DNA of 64,000 nt from an uncultured Odoribacter sp. (lineage in GTDB: Bacteria > Bacteroidota > Bacteroidia > Bacteroidales > Marinifilaceae): assembly GCA_910589025.1 (NCBI GenBank), contig CAJURM010000004.1:130902-194901 (forward strand), written 5' to 3'. The notes under the pieces were generated by a model, which had not been told where the DNA came from, made no database searches, and saw only the letters and a list, made by a program, of their open reading frames with translations. The position numbers and the translations under genes are program-made. How positions within the stretch are numbered: position 1 is the first letter of the stretch; every line of letters starts with the position of its first letter. Positions 24,084-31,325 of this stretch are shown piece by piece.

Positions 24084-24272
24084 ATGAAAAAAGAATTTGG
24101 CAAATGGCTGATGGACATAGCCAAGTATTTGGCAACAGCGGTATTGCTTGCCTCTTTCTTCAATGACCTTGAAGAGAAATGGATTGTGTATGTATCCGTG
24201 TCCATTGCTATTGTACTAACGCTTGGGCTTGGTTTACTCCTTGTTCAGGACAATGAAAAGAAAGGAGAATAA
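24084..24272 (+). CDS. Small two-helix membrane protein (DUF6722-like)
   Basis: Protein of 62 aa with two hydrophobic segments (about 13-27 and 34-54) joined by a short acidic loop (FFNDLEEKW), starting MKKEFGKWLMDIAKYLATA and ending NEKKGE. I associate it with the DUF6722 group of small Bacteroides mobile-element proteins, with moderate certainty. It could be a holin-like or regulatory peptide; nothing proves it. The promoter box sits almost on the ATG, suggesting a leaderless message. A second small membrane protein gene starts one base after its stop. Confidence 0.72.
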   Translation: MKKEFGKWLMDIAKYLATAVLLASFFNDLEEKWIVYVSVSIAIVLTLGLGLLLVQDNEKKGE

Positions 24273-24273
24273 T

Positions 24274-24384
24274 ATGGGAGCTATCATTATTTCAGCATTG
24301 GTTTCCGTTATTGCTATTGTAGGGTATGCCTATTTTTCTCGCCAAGATAAGAAAGAACTGCGTAACGCCCGACACTTTGATTAA
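24274..24384 (+). CDS. 36-aa single-helix membrane peptide
   Basis: Starts one base after the stop of the preceding small gene. The peptide is MGAIIISALVSVIAIVGYAY followed by a basic, charged tail (FSRQDKKELRNARHFD), which is a clear one-pass membrane segment with a cytoplasmic positive end. A purine-rich AAAGGAG lies upstream within the previous gene. Close coupling with another small membrane protein suggests that the two act together. Function unknown. Confidence 0.6.
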   Translation: MGAIIISALVSVIAIVGYAYFSRQDKKELRNARHFD

Positions 24385-24522
24385 AATAAAGCCATTGGCA
24401 AGAATAAGATTTCATGCGGAGTGATATGCACTGCAATTTTGAAATCGAAGATGCCGTCCGCAGTCTTGGGCAGGATTTGTCTTCTGTTTCCTTTCACTCC
24501 TAATCTGATAGTTCAGGCATAT

Positions 24523-24594
24523 TTCCACTCCAAAAATTCAGATGTCCATTTTTTATTTTATATATATGGAATAACCTGTGAAAAAAAGGTGGAC
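24523..24594. repeat. Long direct repeat with hairpin, copy D
   Basis: Shares TATTTCCAnTCCA, then a T-rich segment and AATAACCTGTGAAAAAAAGG with copy E 284 bp downstream. GTCCA (24544-24548) and TGGAC (24590-24594) close an AT-rich hairpin. Confidence 0.65.
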
Positions 24595-24805
24595 AGGTAA
24601 GGGAAGTAAGTATATACCCTGTTTTTTGAGTTGGCATCAATGACAGCCTAAGAACTAAAGCCAATCTATTTCTAAAGTCAATCTGTTGGAGTGAGACATT
24701 TTCCTTTTTAGGCATATAAAGAGACTCCGGATAATTTTGTCTCACCTCCTAAAGTTCGTAATTTCCTCTTTGCTGACCTGTTACTGTAAAAATGGAGCAG
24801 AACTG

Positions 24806-24878
24806 TATTTCCAGTCCAGAAAAGCGGTGCACCCTTTTTATATTTATTATATACAATAACCTGTGAAAAAAAGGTGCA
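24806..24878. repeat. Long direct repeat with hairpin, copy E
   Basis: Second copy of the repeat at 24523-24594. TGCACC (24838-24843) and GGTGCA (24873-24878), flanked by T and A runs, close the hairpin. The closing bases differ between D and E but pair in both, which suggests that the hairpin is kept by selection. Confidence 0.65.
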
Positions 24879-24990
24879 GTTCCTTCCCACCTAAGGAATA
24901 GTACTTCTATTACTCTTATACTTGGATTGGAACAAGCAGGAACACGGATATTCTGAGTTGAGCAATATCTCTACTCATAATAGTACATCT

Positions 24991-25046
24991 GGTGGAAAAT
25001 TTTTCAAAAAGTATATAAGAGTGGAATTTTCCAAATTTCCACCCAC
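24991..25046. repeat. Palindromic intergenic repeat, copy B
   Basis: GGTGGAAAATTTTTCAAAAA ... GTATATAAGAGTGGAATT ... AAATTTCCACCCAC, with GGTGGAAA/TTTCCACC as perfect ends. The clearest member of the family. Confidence 0.7.
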
Positions 25047-25191
25047 TATGATTTTAAGGGTATGTCCCATCTTCTGCTCCTTATTAGGATAGAGAGCTAA
25101 GATAAAAGGTAATTATATGGCTTTTATTTTCATCTGGCAGTGATGTTTCAAGTATGTGCTATGTCCTTTAGTTTATAGGTATTGCCTTTCG

Positions 25192-25199
25192 TACCTTTG
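25192..25199 (+). promoter_or_regulatory. Promoter -7 box for 68-aa gene
   Basis: TACCTTTG, 61 bp before the ATG at 25260. An in-frame ATG at 25182 would lie upstream of this box, so it is not the start. Confidence 0.5.
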
Positions 25200-25259
25200 T
25201 GTCTCAGATACTACAAGATACATTATTTTCAAATTACCACTTTCAAAATCATTTGCGCA

Positions 25260-25466
25260 ATGAGAACCAATAATAAGGAAATATCCACATCCGGCTGGTT
25301 TGGTTTGGAACATCACAAAGAAATCCATACGGTAGACTTTTATCGTCATATCGGTATGGACACCTTGTGTGCCCTATATCCTGACTTATTCAAACCTGAA
25401 ATCTGGTTGTGTGAGAATCCGCCTAAGATAGAGAATCCTAAGAAGAAACTGATAAAAAGGAAATAG
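25260..25466 (+). CDS. Hypothetical 68-aa element protein
   Basis: Unrecognised small soluble protein beginning MRTNNKEISTSGWFGLEHHK, with a conserved-looking GMDTLCALYPDLFKPEIWL core and a lysine-rich end (PKKKLIKRK). The start is fixed by the promoter box at 25192-25199. A hairpin (25494-25530) follows as terminator. It forms its own transcription unit. Confidence 0.62.
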   Translation: MRTNNKEISTSGWFGLEHHKEIHTVDFYRHIGMDTLCALYPDLFKPEIWLCENPPKIENPKKKLIKRK

Positions 25467-25493
25467 ATATAGATTCAACCATAGAAATAGAAT

Positions 25494-25530
25494 AAGCCGT
25501 ATTCCTCATTTAGTCGGGGGTACGGTTTTT
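25494..25530 (+). terminator. Terminator after 68-aa gene
   Basis: AAGCCGTA ... TACGGTTTTT with a 19-base loop, 28 bp after the stop codon. Confidence 0.6.
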
Positions 25531-25552
25531 GTTGTTTTGGAAATAAAGTATA

Positions 25553-25560
25553 TCTTTGTG
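25553..25560 (+). promoter_or_regulatory. Promoter -7 box for DUF4160/DUF2442 pair
   Basis: TATCTTTG, 22 bp before the ATG at 25582; TTG at 25531-25533 is 19 bp upstream. Confidence 0.55.
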
Positions 25561-25581
25561 TTATAACCTAATAACTATATT

Positions 25582-25839
25582 ATGCCTGAAATAAGCCGCT
25601 TCTATGGGATAATCATCTATATGTACATGAGTGAGCACAATCCCCCTCATTTTCATGTCTGGTACGAAGAATATCAGGCGACCATAACCATAGAAGACGG
25701 GATTATAAAAGGAGAGTTGCCCAGACGTGCTTTGAATCTGGTATATGAATGGCTGGACTTGCACAAGTCAGAATTACTTGAAAACTGGCGCCGTCTGACT
25801 TCATTTGAATCGCCAAAACCGATTAAACCTTTGGAATAA
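25582..25839 (+). CDS. DUF4160-family protein
   Basis: Protein of 85 aa with the DUF4160 signature: MPEISRFYGIIIYMY, then HNPPHFHVWYEEYQATI and ELPRRALNLVYEWLDLHKSELLENW. Soluble, cytoplasmic. The gene overlaps the DUF2442 gene by one base (TAATG), so both are translated from one message. DUF4160-DUF2442 pairs occur widely on bacterial mobile elements and have been suspected of being toxin-antitoxin modules; the activity has not been shown to my knowledge. Confidence 0.88.
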   Translation: MPEISRFYGIIIYMYMSEHNPPHFHVWYEEYQATITIEDGIIKGELPRRALNLVYEWLDLHKSELLENWRRLTSFESPKPIKPLE

Positions 25840-26093
25840 TGGAGAATACAAAAATATTGTCTATTGAAGAAGCAGAATATGTTGATGCCTATAAAATCAA
25901 GGCAAGATTTAACACTGGAGAGAGTAAAATCATAGACTTTTCCTCCATTGTGAATAAGGGCATAGGGATATGCCATAAACTGGCAGACCTGAATTATTTC
26001 CGCAATTTCAGCCTTGACCCTTTTACTATTGATTGGAACAATGAAATAGGCTTTGCTCCTGAATATCTCTATGAGATTGGACAACCCGTCTGA
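25839..26093 (+). CDS. DUF2442-family protein
   Basis: Protein of 84 aa; core motifs are YKIKARFNTGESKIIDF, LNYFRNFSLDPFTIDW and the closing EIGFAPEYLYEIG, all typical of DUF2442. It overlaps the DUF4160 gene stop by one base and is followed by a good terminator, so the pair is a self-contained cassette pointing opposite to the surrounding minus-strand genes. Probably the partner (perhaps antitoxin) of the DUF4160 protein. Confidence 0.88.
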   Translation: MENTKILSIEEAEYVDAYKIKARFNTGESKIIDFSSIVNKGIGICHKLADLNYFRNFSLDPFTIDWNNEIGFAPEYLYEIGQPV

Positions 26094-26115
26094 GTCAGAA
26101 CAAGCCCTAATAAAT

Positions 26116-26154
26116 AAAAGCCAGTACCCTAATACAAACAGATACTGGCTTTTT
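26116..26154 (+). terminator. Terminator of DUF4160/DUF2442 cassette
   Basis: AAAAGCCAGTA (26116-26126) pairs with TACTGGCTTTT (26143-26153), then more Ts. Pairs well in both directions. Confidence 0.8.
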
Positions 26155-26305
26155 GTTTCAATATATACTTACCTCTTTAGTAGGGGAACATATACTCCTT
26201 TATAAAACATTCAGCCTCAGCAAGAGGCGCACAATGTCGCAATAGTGGCTAATGGAGAGTACACCGTCAGGTGGACTCTCAGAAAACAACAACTAAAATC
26301 ACATC

Positions 26306-27187
26306 CTAATCCAGATAAAGGAGAGTTTTAGGCTTCTCCGGTTCTGGCACAAAAGCCTTGCCGTCAATAACCCTGACAAAATAATTCAGGCTGCTAATGC
26401 TGTCAGGCAACTTGTCTATTCTCTTTTCATAGAGAGCCTTCAGCATTTCAGAAGTATTCCCAAAAGCAGAAATCCTGCCCAAAAATCTTTCATCATAAGG
26501 CGGACACATCACCCTCCTGCTTTTGCAGAACTCATAGATAACCTCATAGATACCCTTATACCAGTCAGCATGCCTTGCATCCTTGGGAATCTCCATAGGC
26601 GGATAACCATTGTAAAACAACCCCTCCTTTATCGTATATCCTTTCCCTCCTTCATTGGGACTAACCAATTTATACTCCTGACACTGTTTCATCAGTCCTG
26701 CGATAGTGGCATAGGAAAGGTTCATGTGTTTTTCCAACTCCCTGTAATTGTACAGCGTGGTATCCGTAAAATTCAGGCATACACATTTGAGCATTAGGAG
26801 GAATCCCCTGATACAGGACTGTTCCTTTTGTGTCAACTCTCCAATCTTATCCTCCAACAGCTTCCTGTCTGCCATAATGTAACAGGTATCCGGCATCTGT
26901 ATATCATAGTCCGTCAGCCTTCTTGGAGCACCCTGTGGCGTTTTCCCGCTGAAATAACTATGGGGATAGATAAACCCCTTTTCTGCCAACTGCTTTAAAT
27001 ATTTTTTCAGACTTGACTTCGGCATACCCGTTTTATCCATAAGCGTCTTATGTGTCACATGTGATTCCCCCGTTTTGTAGTCGGAACAAAACACAAGGGC
27101 TAAAAATACTGCCGCTTCCTTATTATTCAACTGGCTATGCACATCATTCCTTATTTTCCTGTATGATATTTTCTTTTCGTCACTCAT
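26306..27187 (-). CDS. Winged-helix Rep-like protein of the element
   Basis: Protein of 293 aa from the ATG at 27187 (MSDEKKISYRKIRND); an in-frame ATG at 27280 would add a hydrophobic leader read from repeats and is less likely. Residues 15-75 are a winged helix (NNKEAAVFLALVFCSDYKTG, then THKTLMDKTGMPKSSLKKYL), and a second helical DNA-binding segment follows (NYRELEKHMNLSYATIAGLM). Two winged helices in a protein of this size is the plan of plasmid replication initiators, but it could instead be a transcriptional regulator. The region upstream has a 12-bp tandem repeat and an 8-bp inverted repeat, the sort of sites such a protein would bind. Confidence 0.7.
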   Translation of the reverse strand: MSDEKKISYRKIRNDVHSQLNNKEAAVFLALVFCSDYKTGESHVTHKTLMDKTGMPKSSLKKYLKQLAEKGFIYPHSYFSGKTPQGAPRRLTDYDIQMPDTCYIMADRKLLEDKIGELTQKEQSCIRGFLLMLKCVCLNFTDTTLYNYRELEKHMNLSYATIAGLMKQCQEYKLVSPNEGGKGYTIKEGLFYNGYPPMEIPKDARHADWYKGIYEVIYEFCKSRRVMCPPYDERFLGRISAFGNTSEMLKALYEKRIDKLPDSISSLNYFVRVIDGKAFVPEPEKPKTLLYLD

Positions 27188-27240
27188 TTCGTGTCTGATA
27201 TAAATTCCTTCTTTCCGTCCGTTTGCCGGAAACCGAATAA

Positions 27241-27312
27241 TAGTTATTAGTTTAGTTATTAGTATATAGTTCACTATCATATCAGGTGAAAAGGGTAAAA
27301 TATATCACCTGA
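27241..27312. promoter_or_regulatory. Candidate iterons and operator upstream of Rep-like gene
   Basis: Tandem 12-bp repeat TAGTTATTAG starting at 27241 and 27253, followed by a perfect inverted repeat TCAGGTGA (27282-27289) / TCACCTGA (27305-27312). Position suggests autoregulation or initiator binding. Confidence 0.5.
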
Positions 27313-27475
27313 ACAATCACAGCAGAACTATGCCTGAACCCTGTTTTTTTAGTTTCAGGCTGCAATCTTCCCGCTTTGGAAACAGTCCTCTGCCTCCAAT
27401 TCCTTTTTTCCAGTACTTCGGCTTTACCCTTTAGTGCACATCAGGGCAAAACCAAAGCAGGAAGGATAGGAGGGA

Positions 27476-28360
27476 TTATTTACTTACTTCCGCCAGAATA
27501 GAATTGAAAGCGTCTTCATAGGCTTTCGCTTCCATGCTTTGTCCTTGGGTAGGAATAAAGTATTTTTCCCAACAGGTCTTATCTATGGCATTTAGTACCA
27601 ATTTAACCTTTTCGATGTCAGCATCATGATTCTTGTAAAAGGCTTTTAATCCCGTACCAAAACGTCCTGTCAGCTTGTCCTTGGTCAGGAACAGATGGCT
27701 GTCACAGAGCTGACAGATAGAATCTCCAACAGATTCAGTAGCTTGGGATAACTGCACCTTTTTGAAATCCTCCATGGTTTTGTACCCTTGTTGCAACGCT
27801 TTTATTTGATTGGGAGTTAAATTAGCCGTGCCCAAAGTGTAAACGTTCATCAGGAATGCCATGATGAATTTCTCCCCCCTCTTACTCAGGATATGGTCAG
27901 CGTGTTCGTCATGTGTTGAAATTTGGGAATTGTAAAAATCATCATTTTTCCACGGCTTGCCATTGTTCCGTAGGGCAATGTACTGTAATACATCCATGTC
28001 TTGCGGAATCTCCACTTTCGTATAAGTGGGGGCTGCTTCCAGTTCAGGGAACATGAGGGCTAATGTCCTGTGCTGCCCGTCAATACATACCCCGTCGTAC
28101 AAATGGTAATCACTTTCTGGAACTACTTCCATTTCAATTTTGAAGTTACTGATGACAGGAATCCCTTCTCCTTTATCCCTTTTTAAAACCGGTTTAAGGA
28201 GACGTCTTCCCCCTAATTTATTTACCGCCTCCTCAATCGGCAAGTACTCAATCGGCATGGAGGAAATAAAGCCCATGCCTTTGATTTTGTTATAGGATTC
28301 AACCACATTATTTTTATTAACTCCACTGCGGTTCCCTTCAATAAATAGTAAATTTTTCAT
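27476..28360 (-). CDS. ParB/Srx-like nuclease-domain protein
   Basis: Protein of 294 aa. An N-terminal ParB-like (sulfiredoxin-fold) domain is indicated by FISSMPIEYLPIEEAVNKLG and the DGQHRTLALMFPEL motif, with IALRNNGKPWKNDDFYNSQI after it. The C-terminal half is helical (KGLKAFYKNH and KLVLNAIDKTCWEKYF) without an obvious DNA-binding domain. Element-borne members of this superfamily act in partition, nicking or regulation, so the exact role is open. The start ATG overlaps the stop of a 57-codon gene (ATGA), giving translational coupling. Confidence 0.72.
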   Translation of the reverse strand: MKNLLFIEGNRSGVNKNNVVESYNKIKGMGFISSMPIEYLPIEEAVNKLGGRRLLKPVLKRDKGEGIPVISNFKIEMEVVPESDYHLYDGVCIDGQHRTLALMFPELEAAPTYTKVEIPQDMDVLQYIALRNNGKPWKNDDFYNSQISTHDEHADHILSKRGEKFIMAFLMNVYTLGTANLTPNQIKALQQGYKTMEDFKKVQLSQATESVGDSICQLCDSHLFLTKDKLTGRFGTGLKAFYKNHDADIEKVKLVLNAIDKTCWEKYFIPTQGQSMEAKAYEDAFNSILAEVSK

Positions 28361-28530
28361 AATACAAGAAATTTTAAATTAATATAGTTATTATTTTCCC
28401 CTGCTACCGTAGACGTAGCCCCCTCATTTATTTTTGCAGCCTGAGAGCTGCTTTGTGTTCCCGTTACCTCACCTTGTGAGGTGGGAACTTCTTGTGCTGC
28501 GATTGCAGCGGCTTCTTTTATTTCTTCCAT
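28357..28530 (-). CDS. 57-aa Ala/Gln/Ser-rich peptide coupled to ParB-like gene
   Basis: Minus-strand frame from the ATG at 28530 to a TGA that overlaps the next gene's ATG as ATGA. The peptide starts MEEIKEAAAIAAQEVPTSQG and is low in complexity. The overlap and the operator-like palindromes upstream favour a real coupled gene or leader peptide, but the composition gives no fold. Could be an upstream frame that controls translation of the ParB-like protein. Confidence 0.5.
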   Translation of the reverse strand: MEEIKEAAAIAAQEVPTSQGEVTGTQSSSQAAKINEGATSTVAGENNNYINLKFLVL

Positions 28531-28977
28531 GATATTGGAATTTGATTAATTAATTTTTTATCAGCGCTGATGCCTATAAAACATCAAATGATGTGCGGCA
28601 GGAAGCGAAAATGTGCGGTAGAATATAGACCGTATTATTTGCCTTGCACTGATTATTAATTAATTACAGAGGATAAAAAGTTTGGCACAAGATAGAATGA
28701 GGAAGTAAGAGTTGGGGGGATAATAATATATCTGCTATTATTTATTCAAGAAACAGGTGTTTTGGCACGCCTGTTTTATCACAAAAGATGCAGGATTTTG
28801 GAAATGGGTTTTGGAAGGCAATGTAATTAGTATGATGATTTACAGTGTATTACTATTCCGCTCTTGTTTTGATTGCAGGTGGGGAATAGTGTCATATTGG
28901 CAGATTTTGGCACAAATGTTTACATCTGTTAAATAATCTGACACCACTGACACAGTGTCAGTCTTTGGGTGGGCTAT
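28531..28977. other. Gene-free 447 bp with operator-like palindromes
   Basis: Contains ATCAGCGCTGAT (28560-28571, perfect 12-bp palindrome), ACATCA-AA-TGATGT (28581-28594) and two TGTGCGG repeats, all upstream of the 57-aa gene; a terminator hairpin at 28751-28776; three TTTGGCAC copies; and ACTGACAC-A-GTGTCAGT (28946-28962) just after the 313-aa gene. No gene seen. Confidence 0.6.
28751..28776 (-). terminator. Hairpin downstream of 313-aa gene
   Basis: AAACAGG ... CCTGTTT with a 12-nt loop, pairing further as AAACAGGTG/CACGCCTGTTT. Lies between two minus-strand genes, so it may end the upstream transcript. Confidence 0.5.
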
Positions 28978-29919
28978 TTAGAACTTCAAATCAAGCAAAG
29001 GTAAGTTTGAGGGCTTATCTTTAAAATCCCTTAGCAATTTGCTGGTCTCTGCCGTGTCCCTATAGGTAAATTCTTTCGATATATCCCTTTGTATGAAACC
29101 GCAGAGTATTAACACATATTGGTATAATATCTTTTCATCATTGGTATATTGTACCCCTATGGGTTTGGGAGGCATAAGTTCATCAGCAATATTTTTAATA
29201 ATGATATAGCTTTTTTCCCTCTCCGTTACCTTGTTTTCCTTCACAAACATAGGGTCATAATCCCTTAACCGTTGGGTTTGTTGAAACAGGACTTCGCCAT
29301 TGCGCATGGTTCGGTGTTCAATTTCCATGTCTTTGTAATATTCCCCTTTGCAGTGGAAAGTCGCCAGAAGACCTTTTATTATATTTTCATTGGTAACATC
29401 TATACTCTTTTTGCCAGATACAAGGCGTAGCTTTAAGGTATGGATATTCTTTTGGATGAACTCATTGGTTTGTTGTATTTCTTGGCTAATGGATGTCCAT
29501 TGGTTTGTAAAATAACGGTCTACTGCATAATGCAGAAATACGGTAAAAGCCCAGAAGGCTTCTTTTCTGGCTTGCATTCGTTCCTCTTTGGGAAATATTC
29601 TTTCCTTGTTTTGCTCCCTGTCTATCCTTGCCTGCATGTCAAACATTTTTTCAATGGCGTCATTTCCCCAATTGTGCTTGCTTATATAATCCTGCAAAGG
29701 CTTGCAGTTGGTATATTCCTCGAAAGTGAAATGTCTTGGCTGCAAGGCAGAATTACGGGTGGTCAGTTCTTGGACTATCTTATCAAAGCGTGGAATGAAT
29801 AATTCTTCAACCGTGGAATTGGATAAAAAAGGAAGGTCGTTTTTTTCGTCAAACTCAACAGTTGGATAGTATTTGTTACAATATTCTGATATATATGCAA
29901 ATCGAATGTTGGATAACAT
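28978..29919 (-). CDS. Hypothetical 313-aa protein next to the integrase
   Basis: Unrecognised. Soluble, mostly helical, beginning MLSNIRFAYISEYCNKYYPT; features are FWAFTVFLHYAVDRYFTNQW, a Lys-rich segment (LKLRLVSGKKSIDV) and a RMARxxx-like RTMRNGEVLFQQTQRL stretch. No motif identifies an enzyme. It has its own promoter box (29952-29959, minus strand) overlapping the integrase terminator, so it is expressed separately from the integrase. Being in the slot beside the integrase, it is a good candidate for accessory cargo, for example defence or regulation, but this is only positional inference. Confidence 0.68.
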   Translation of the reverse strand: MLSNIRFAYISEYCNKYYPTVEFDEKNDLPFLSNSTVEELFIPRFDKIVQELTTRNSALQPRHFTFEEYTNCKPLQDYISKHNWGNDAIEKMFDMQARIDREQNKERIFPKEERMQARKEAFWAFTVFLHYAVDRYFTNQWTSISQEIQQTNEFIQKNIHTLKLRLVSGKKSIDVTNENIIKGLLATFHCKGEYYKDMEIEHRTMRNGEVLFQQTQRLRDYDPMFVKENKVTEREKSYIIIKNIADELMPPKPIGVQYTNDEKILYQYVLILCGFIQRDISKEFTYRDTAETSKLLRDFKDKPSNLPLLDLKF

Positions 29920-29951
29920 GGTATAGTATTTTACAAGTTCTATATGGCACT

Positions 29952-29959
29952 CAAAAGTA
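29952..29959 (-). promoter_or_regulatory. Promoter -7 box for 313-aa gene
   Basis: Minus-strand TACTTTTG, 33 bp before the ATG, with TTGG 19 bp upstream. It lies inside the T-tract of the integrase terminator. Confidence 0.5.
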
Positions 29960-29998
29960 AAAAAAATACCCCCTCACTCCAATAGAGAAGTGAGAGGG
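29958..29998 (-). terminator. Integrase terminator
   Basis: Minus strand: CCCTCTCACT ... AGTGAGGG followed by a run of eight Ts, directly after the integrase stop codon. Confidence 0.75.
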
Positions 29999-30004
29999 AA
30001 AGGG

Positions 30005-31222
30005 TTATAACAAGTTGCTCATAGCGGCATCGACTTGTTTTTCGTCGAAACTATCCAAATAAATTTTGGTTGTAGCAATATCAGCGTGTCCCATTAACTC
30101 ACTAATCAATCCTATATCAACACCGGAACGCTTTAAAATTGTCGCAAAACTGTGACGGGCTACGTAGGTTGTTAAGTTCACATTTATTCCCAATTCATTG
30201 GCTAACTGCTTTAGTTCACGATTGACTTGTGCCCCTACTTTGTGAATCCGGTTAGCCTTTTGTTGTGGTGTCTTATGTATGTTTGCATCAAGTATAGGAA
30301 ACAGATATGCAGCTTTTTTCTGGTGATAGGCGTATTTCTCTATAATCTCCATAGCTTGCTCACATATCGTCACGTTAATATCTCCATGTGTCTTTTGGCG
30401 TGTGTATGATAACTTACCGTCTATGATATTTTCTATCGTTAGGTTGGCAATATCAACAAAGGGGACACCTGCACATAGATAGGAGAATTTGAACACGTCA
30501 CGAGCCAGTTGACGAATGAAAGTGGCATGAATTGTTTCGGTGGTAATTATTTTGAGCACGTCATCTTTAGGTAAGGCACGTTTTATTGTTTTAGTGTTGA
30601 ATTTGCTGACTTGGTATTCTTTAAAAGGATAATTTTTGCTGGATACTGCTTTTGCTTCGATAGCTTTATTGTAGGCACTTCGCAATGTTCTGAATTGGAT
30701 GCTCATAGTAGTTTCTTTGCATCCTTGTTGTTTAAACCATGCTTCATAACGTTTTAACCAATTCACATCAATATCGTTAAATAGGATATTCAGTTTGTTA
30801 TTCGTAAAACGCTTTAGGTAATTAAGGGAACACATGTAGGTTCTTCGGTTGCCAGTATTGCCGTCTTTCTCAAATTGTTTTATTAGAATGTTGTAAAATT
30901 CGTTGATAGTTTTTAGTTGGAATTTCGTTTGTTTTGCTTCGACTAAGGAGTTAGCTGTATAGTCTTTCTGCTCTGCATTTAGTTCAAGTATTTCCTTTTG
31001 GTATTCGGTTTTCTTGTCAAGGATAATCTTGTTTATGAAGTCTTTATTGGGACATTTCGGTTTAGGTTCATTCTTGGTAAAGTCCCAAAGTTGGGAATGA
31101 ATGGATAAACCGATGCTTACCAGTTTTCTTTTGCCGTCTTTGTGTATTCGTAGCATTAACGGACTTTCACCGTTTGATAGTGTCTTGTATTTATAGCAAA
31201 TAACTGAAATAGAGGCTTCCAT
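30005..31222 (-). CDS. Tyrosine recombinase (integrase)
   Basis: Site-specific recombinase of 405 aa that would integrate and excise the element at tRNA-Arg. Residues 1-95 are the arm-binding domain (MEASISVICYKYKTLSNG), 100-200 a SAM-like core-binding domain, and the rest the catalytic domain with ARDVFKFSYLCAGVPF (first Arg), KLSYTRQKT (Lys), ARHSFAT (His-x-x-Arg region) and LMGHADIATTKIYLDSF, whose Tyr is the nucleophile. An in-frame ATG at 31261 would place 13 residues (FNVNQDVNHFSN) over the right arm-type repeat, so I prefer 31222. It sits 100 bp from the intact tRNA, pointing inward, as expected for tRNA-targeting elements. Confidence 0.93.
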   Translation of the reverse strand: MEASISVICYKYKTLSNGESPLMLRIHKDGKRKLVSIGLSIHSQLWDFTKNEPKPKCPNKDFINKIILDKKTEYQKEILELNAEQKDYTANSLVEAKQTKFQLKTINEFYNILIKQFEKDGNTGNRRTYMCSLNYLKRFTNNKLNILFNDIDVNWLKRYEAWFKQQGCKETTMSIQFRTLRSAYNKAIEAKAVSSKNYPFKEYQVSKFNTKTIKRALPKDDVLKIITTETIHATFIRQLARDVFKFSYLCAGVPFVDIANLTIENIIDGKLSYTRQKTHGDINVTICEQAMEIIEKYAYHQKKAAYLFPILDANIHKTPQQKANRIHKVGAQVNRELKQLANELGINVNLTTYVARHSFATILKRSGVDIGLISELMGHADIATTKIYLDSFDEKQVDAAMSNLL

Positions 31223-31233
31223 GTTGGAAAAAT

Positions 31234-31255
31234 GGTTGACGTCTTGGTTGACGTT
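31234..31255 (+). repeat. Integrase arm-type site, right
   Basis: Tandem GGTTGACGTC-TT-GGTTGACGTT, same orientation as 18085-18106 with 19 of 22 bases identical. It overlaps the possible upstream start of the integrase gene, so integrase binding here could also repress its own gene. Confidence 0.6.
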
Positions 31256-31283
31256 GAACACCGGAAACGCTCAAAAACCATAT

Positions 31284-31316
31284 AAAAAAGAAAAGCAGTT
31301 ACTTTTGTAACTGCTT
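31284..31316 (-). terminator. Terminator downstream of the intact tRNA-Arg
   Basis: AAGCAGTTAC-TTTT-GTAACTGCTT (31293-31316) followed on the minus strand by TTCTTTTTT. It separates the tRNA transcript from the integrase gene. The sequence differs from the terminator on the left side, so the element brought its own. Confidence 0.8.
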
Positions 31317-31325
31317 GATTTTTAG

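Larger units (their letters stand above)
24385..25259. other. Largest gene-free stretch of the element (875 bp), rich in palindromes
   Basis: Holds two direct copies of a 70-75 bp repeat (24523-24591, 24806-24876), each ending in a long hairpin, palindromic repeat copy B (24991-25046) and the promoter of the next gene. Short minus-strand open frames here are made of the repeats themselves. A non-coding RNA or a replication origin would fit, but I see no decisive feature. Confidence 0.55.

Noticed and set aside
24500..24890. Two short minus-strand open frames that resemble each other
   Set aside because: Their similarity comes from the DNA repeats D and E on which they lie; starts are poor and one frame overlaps the hairpins.
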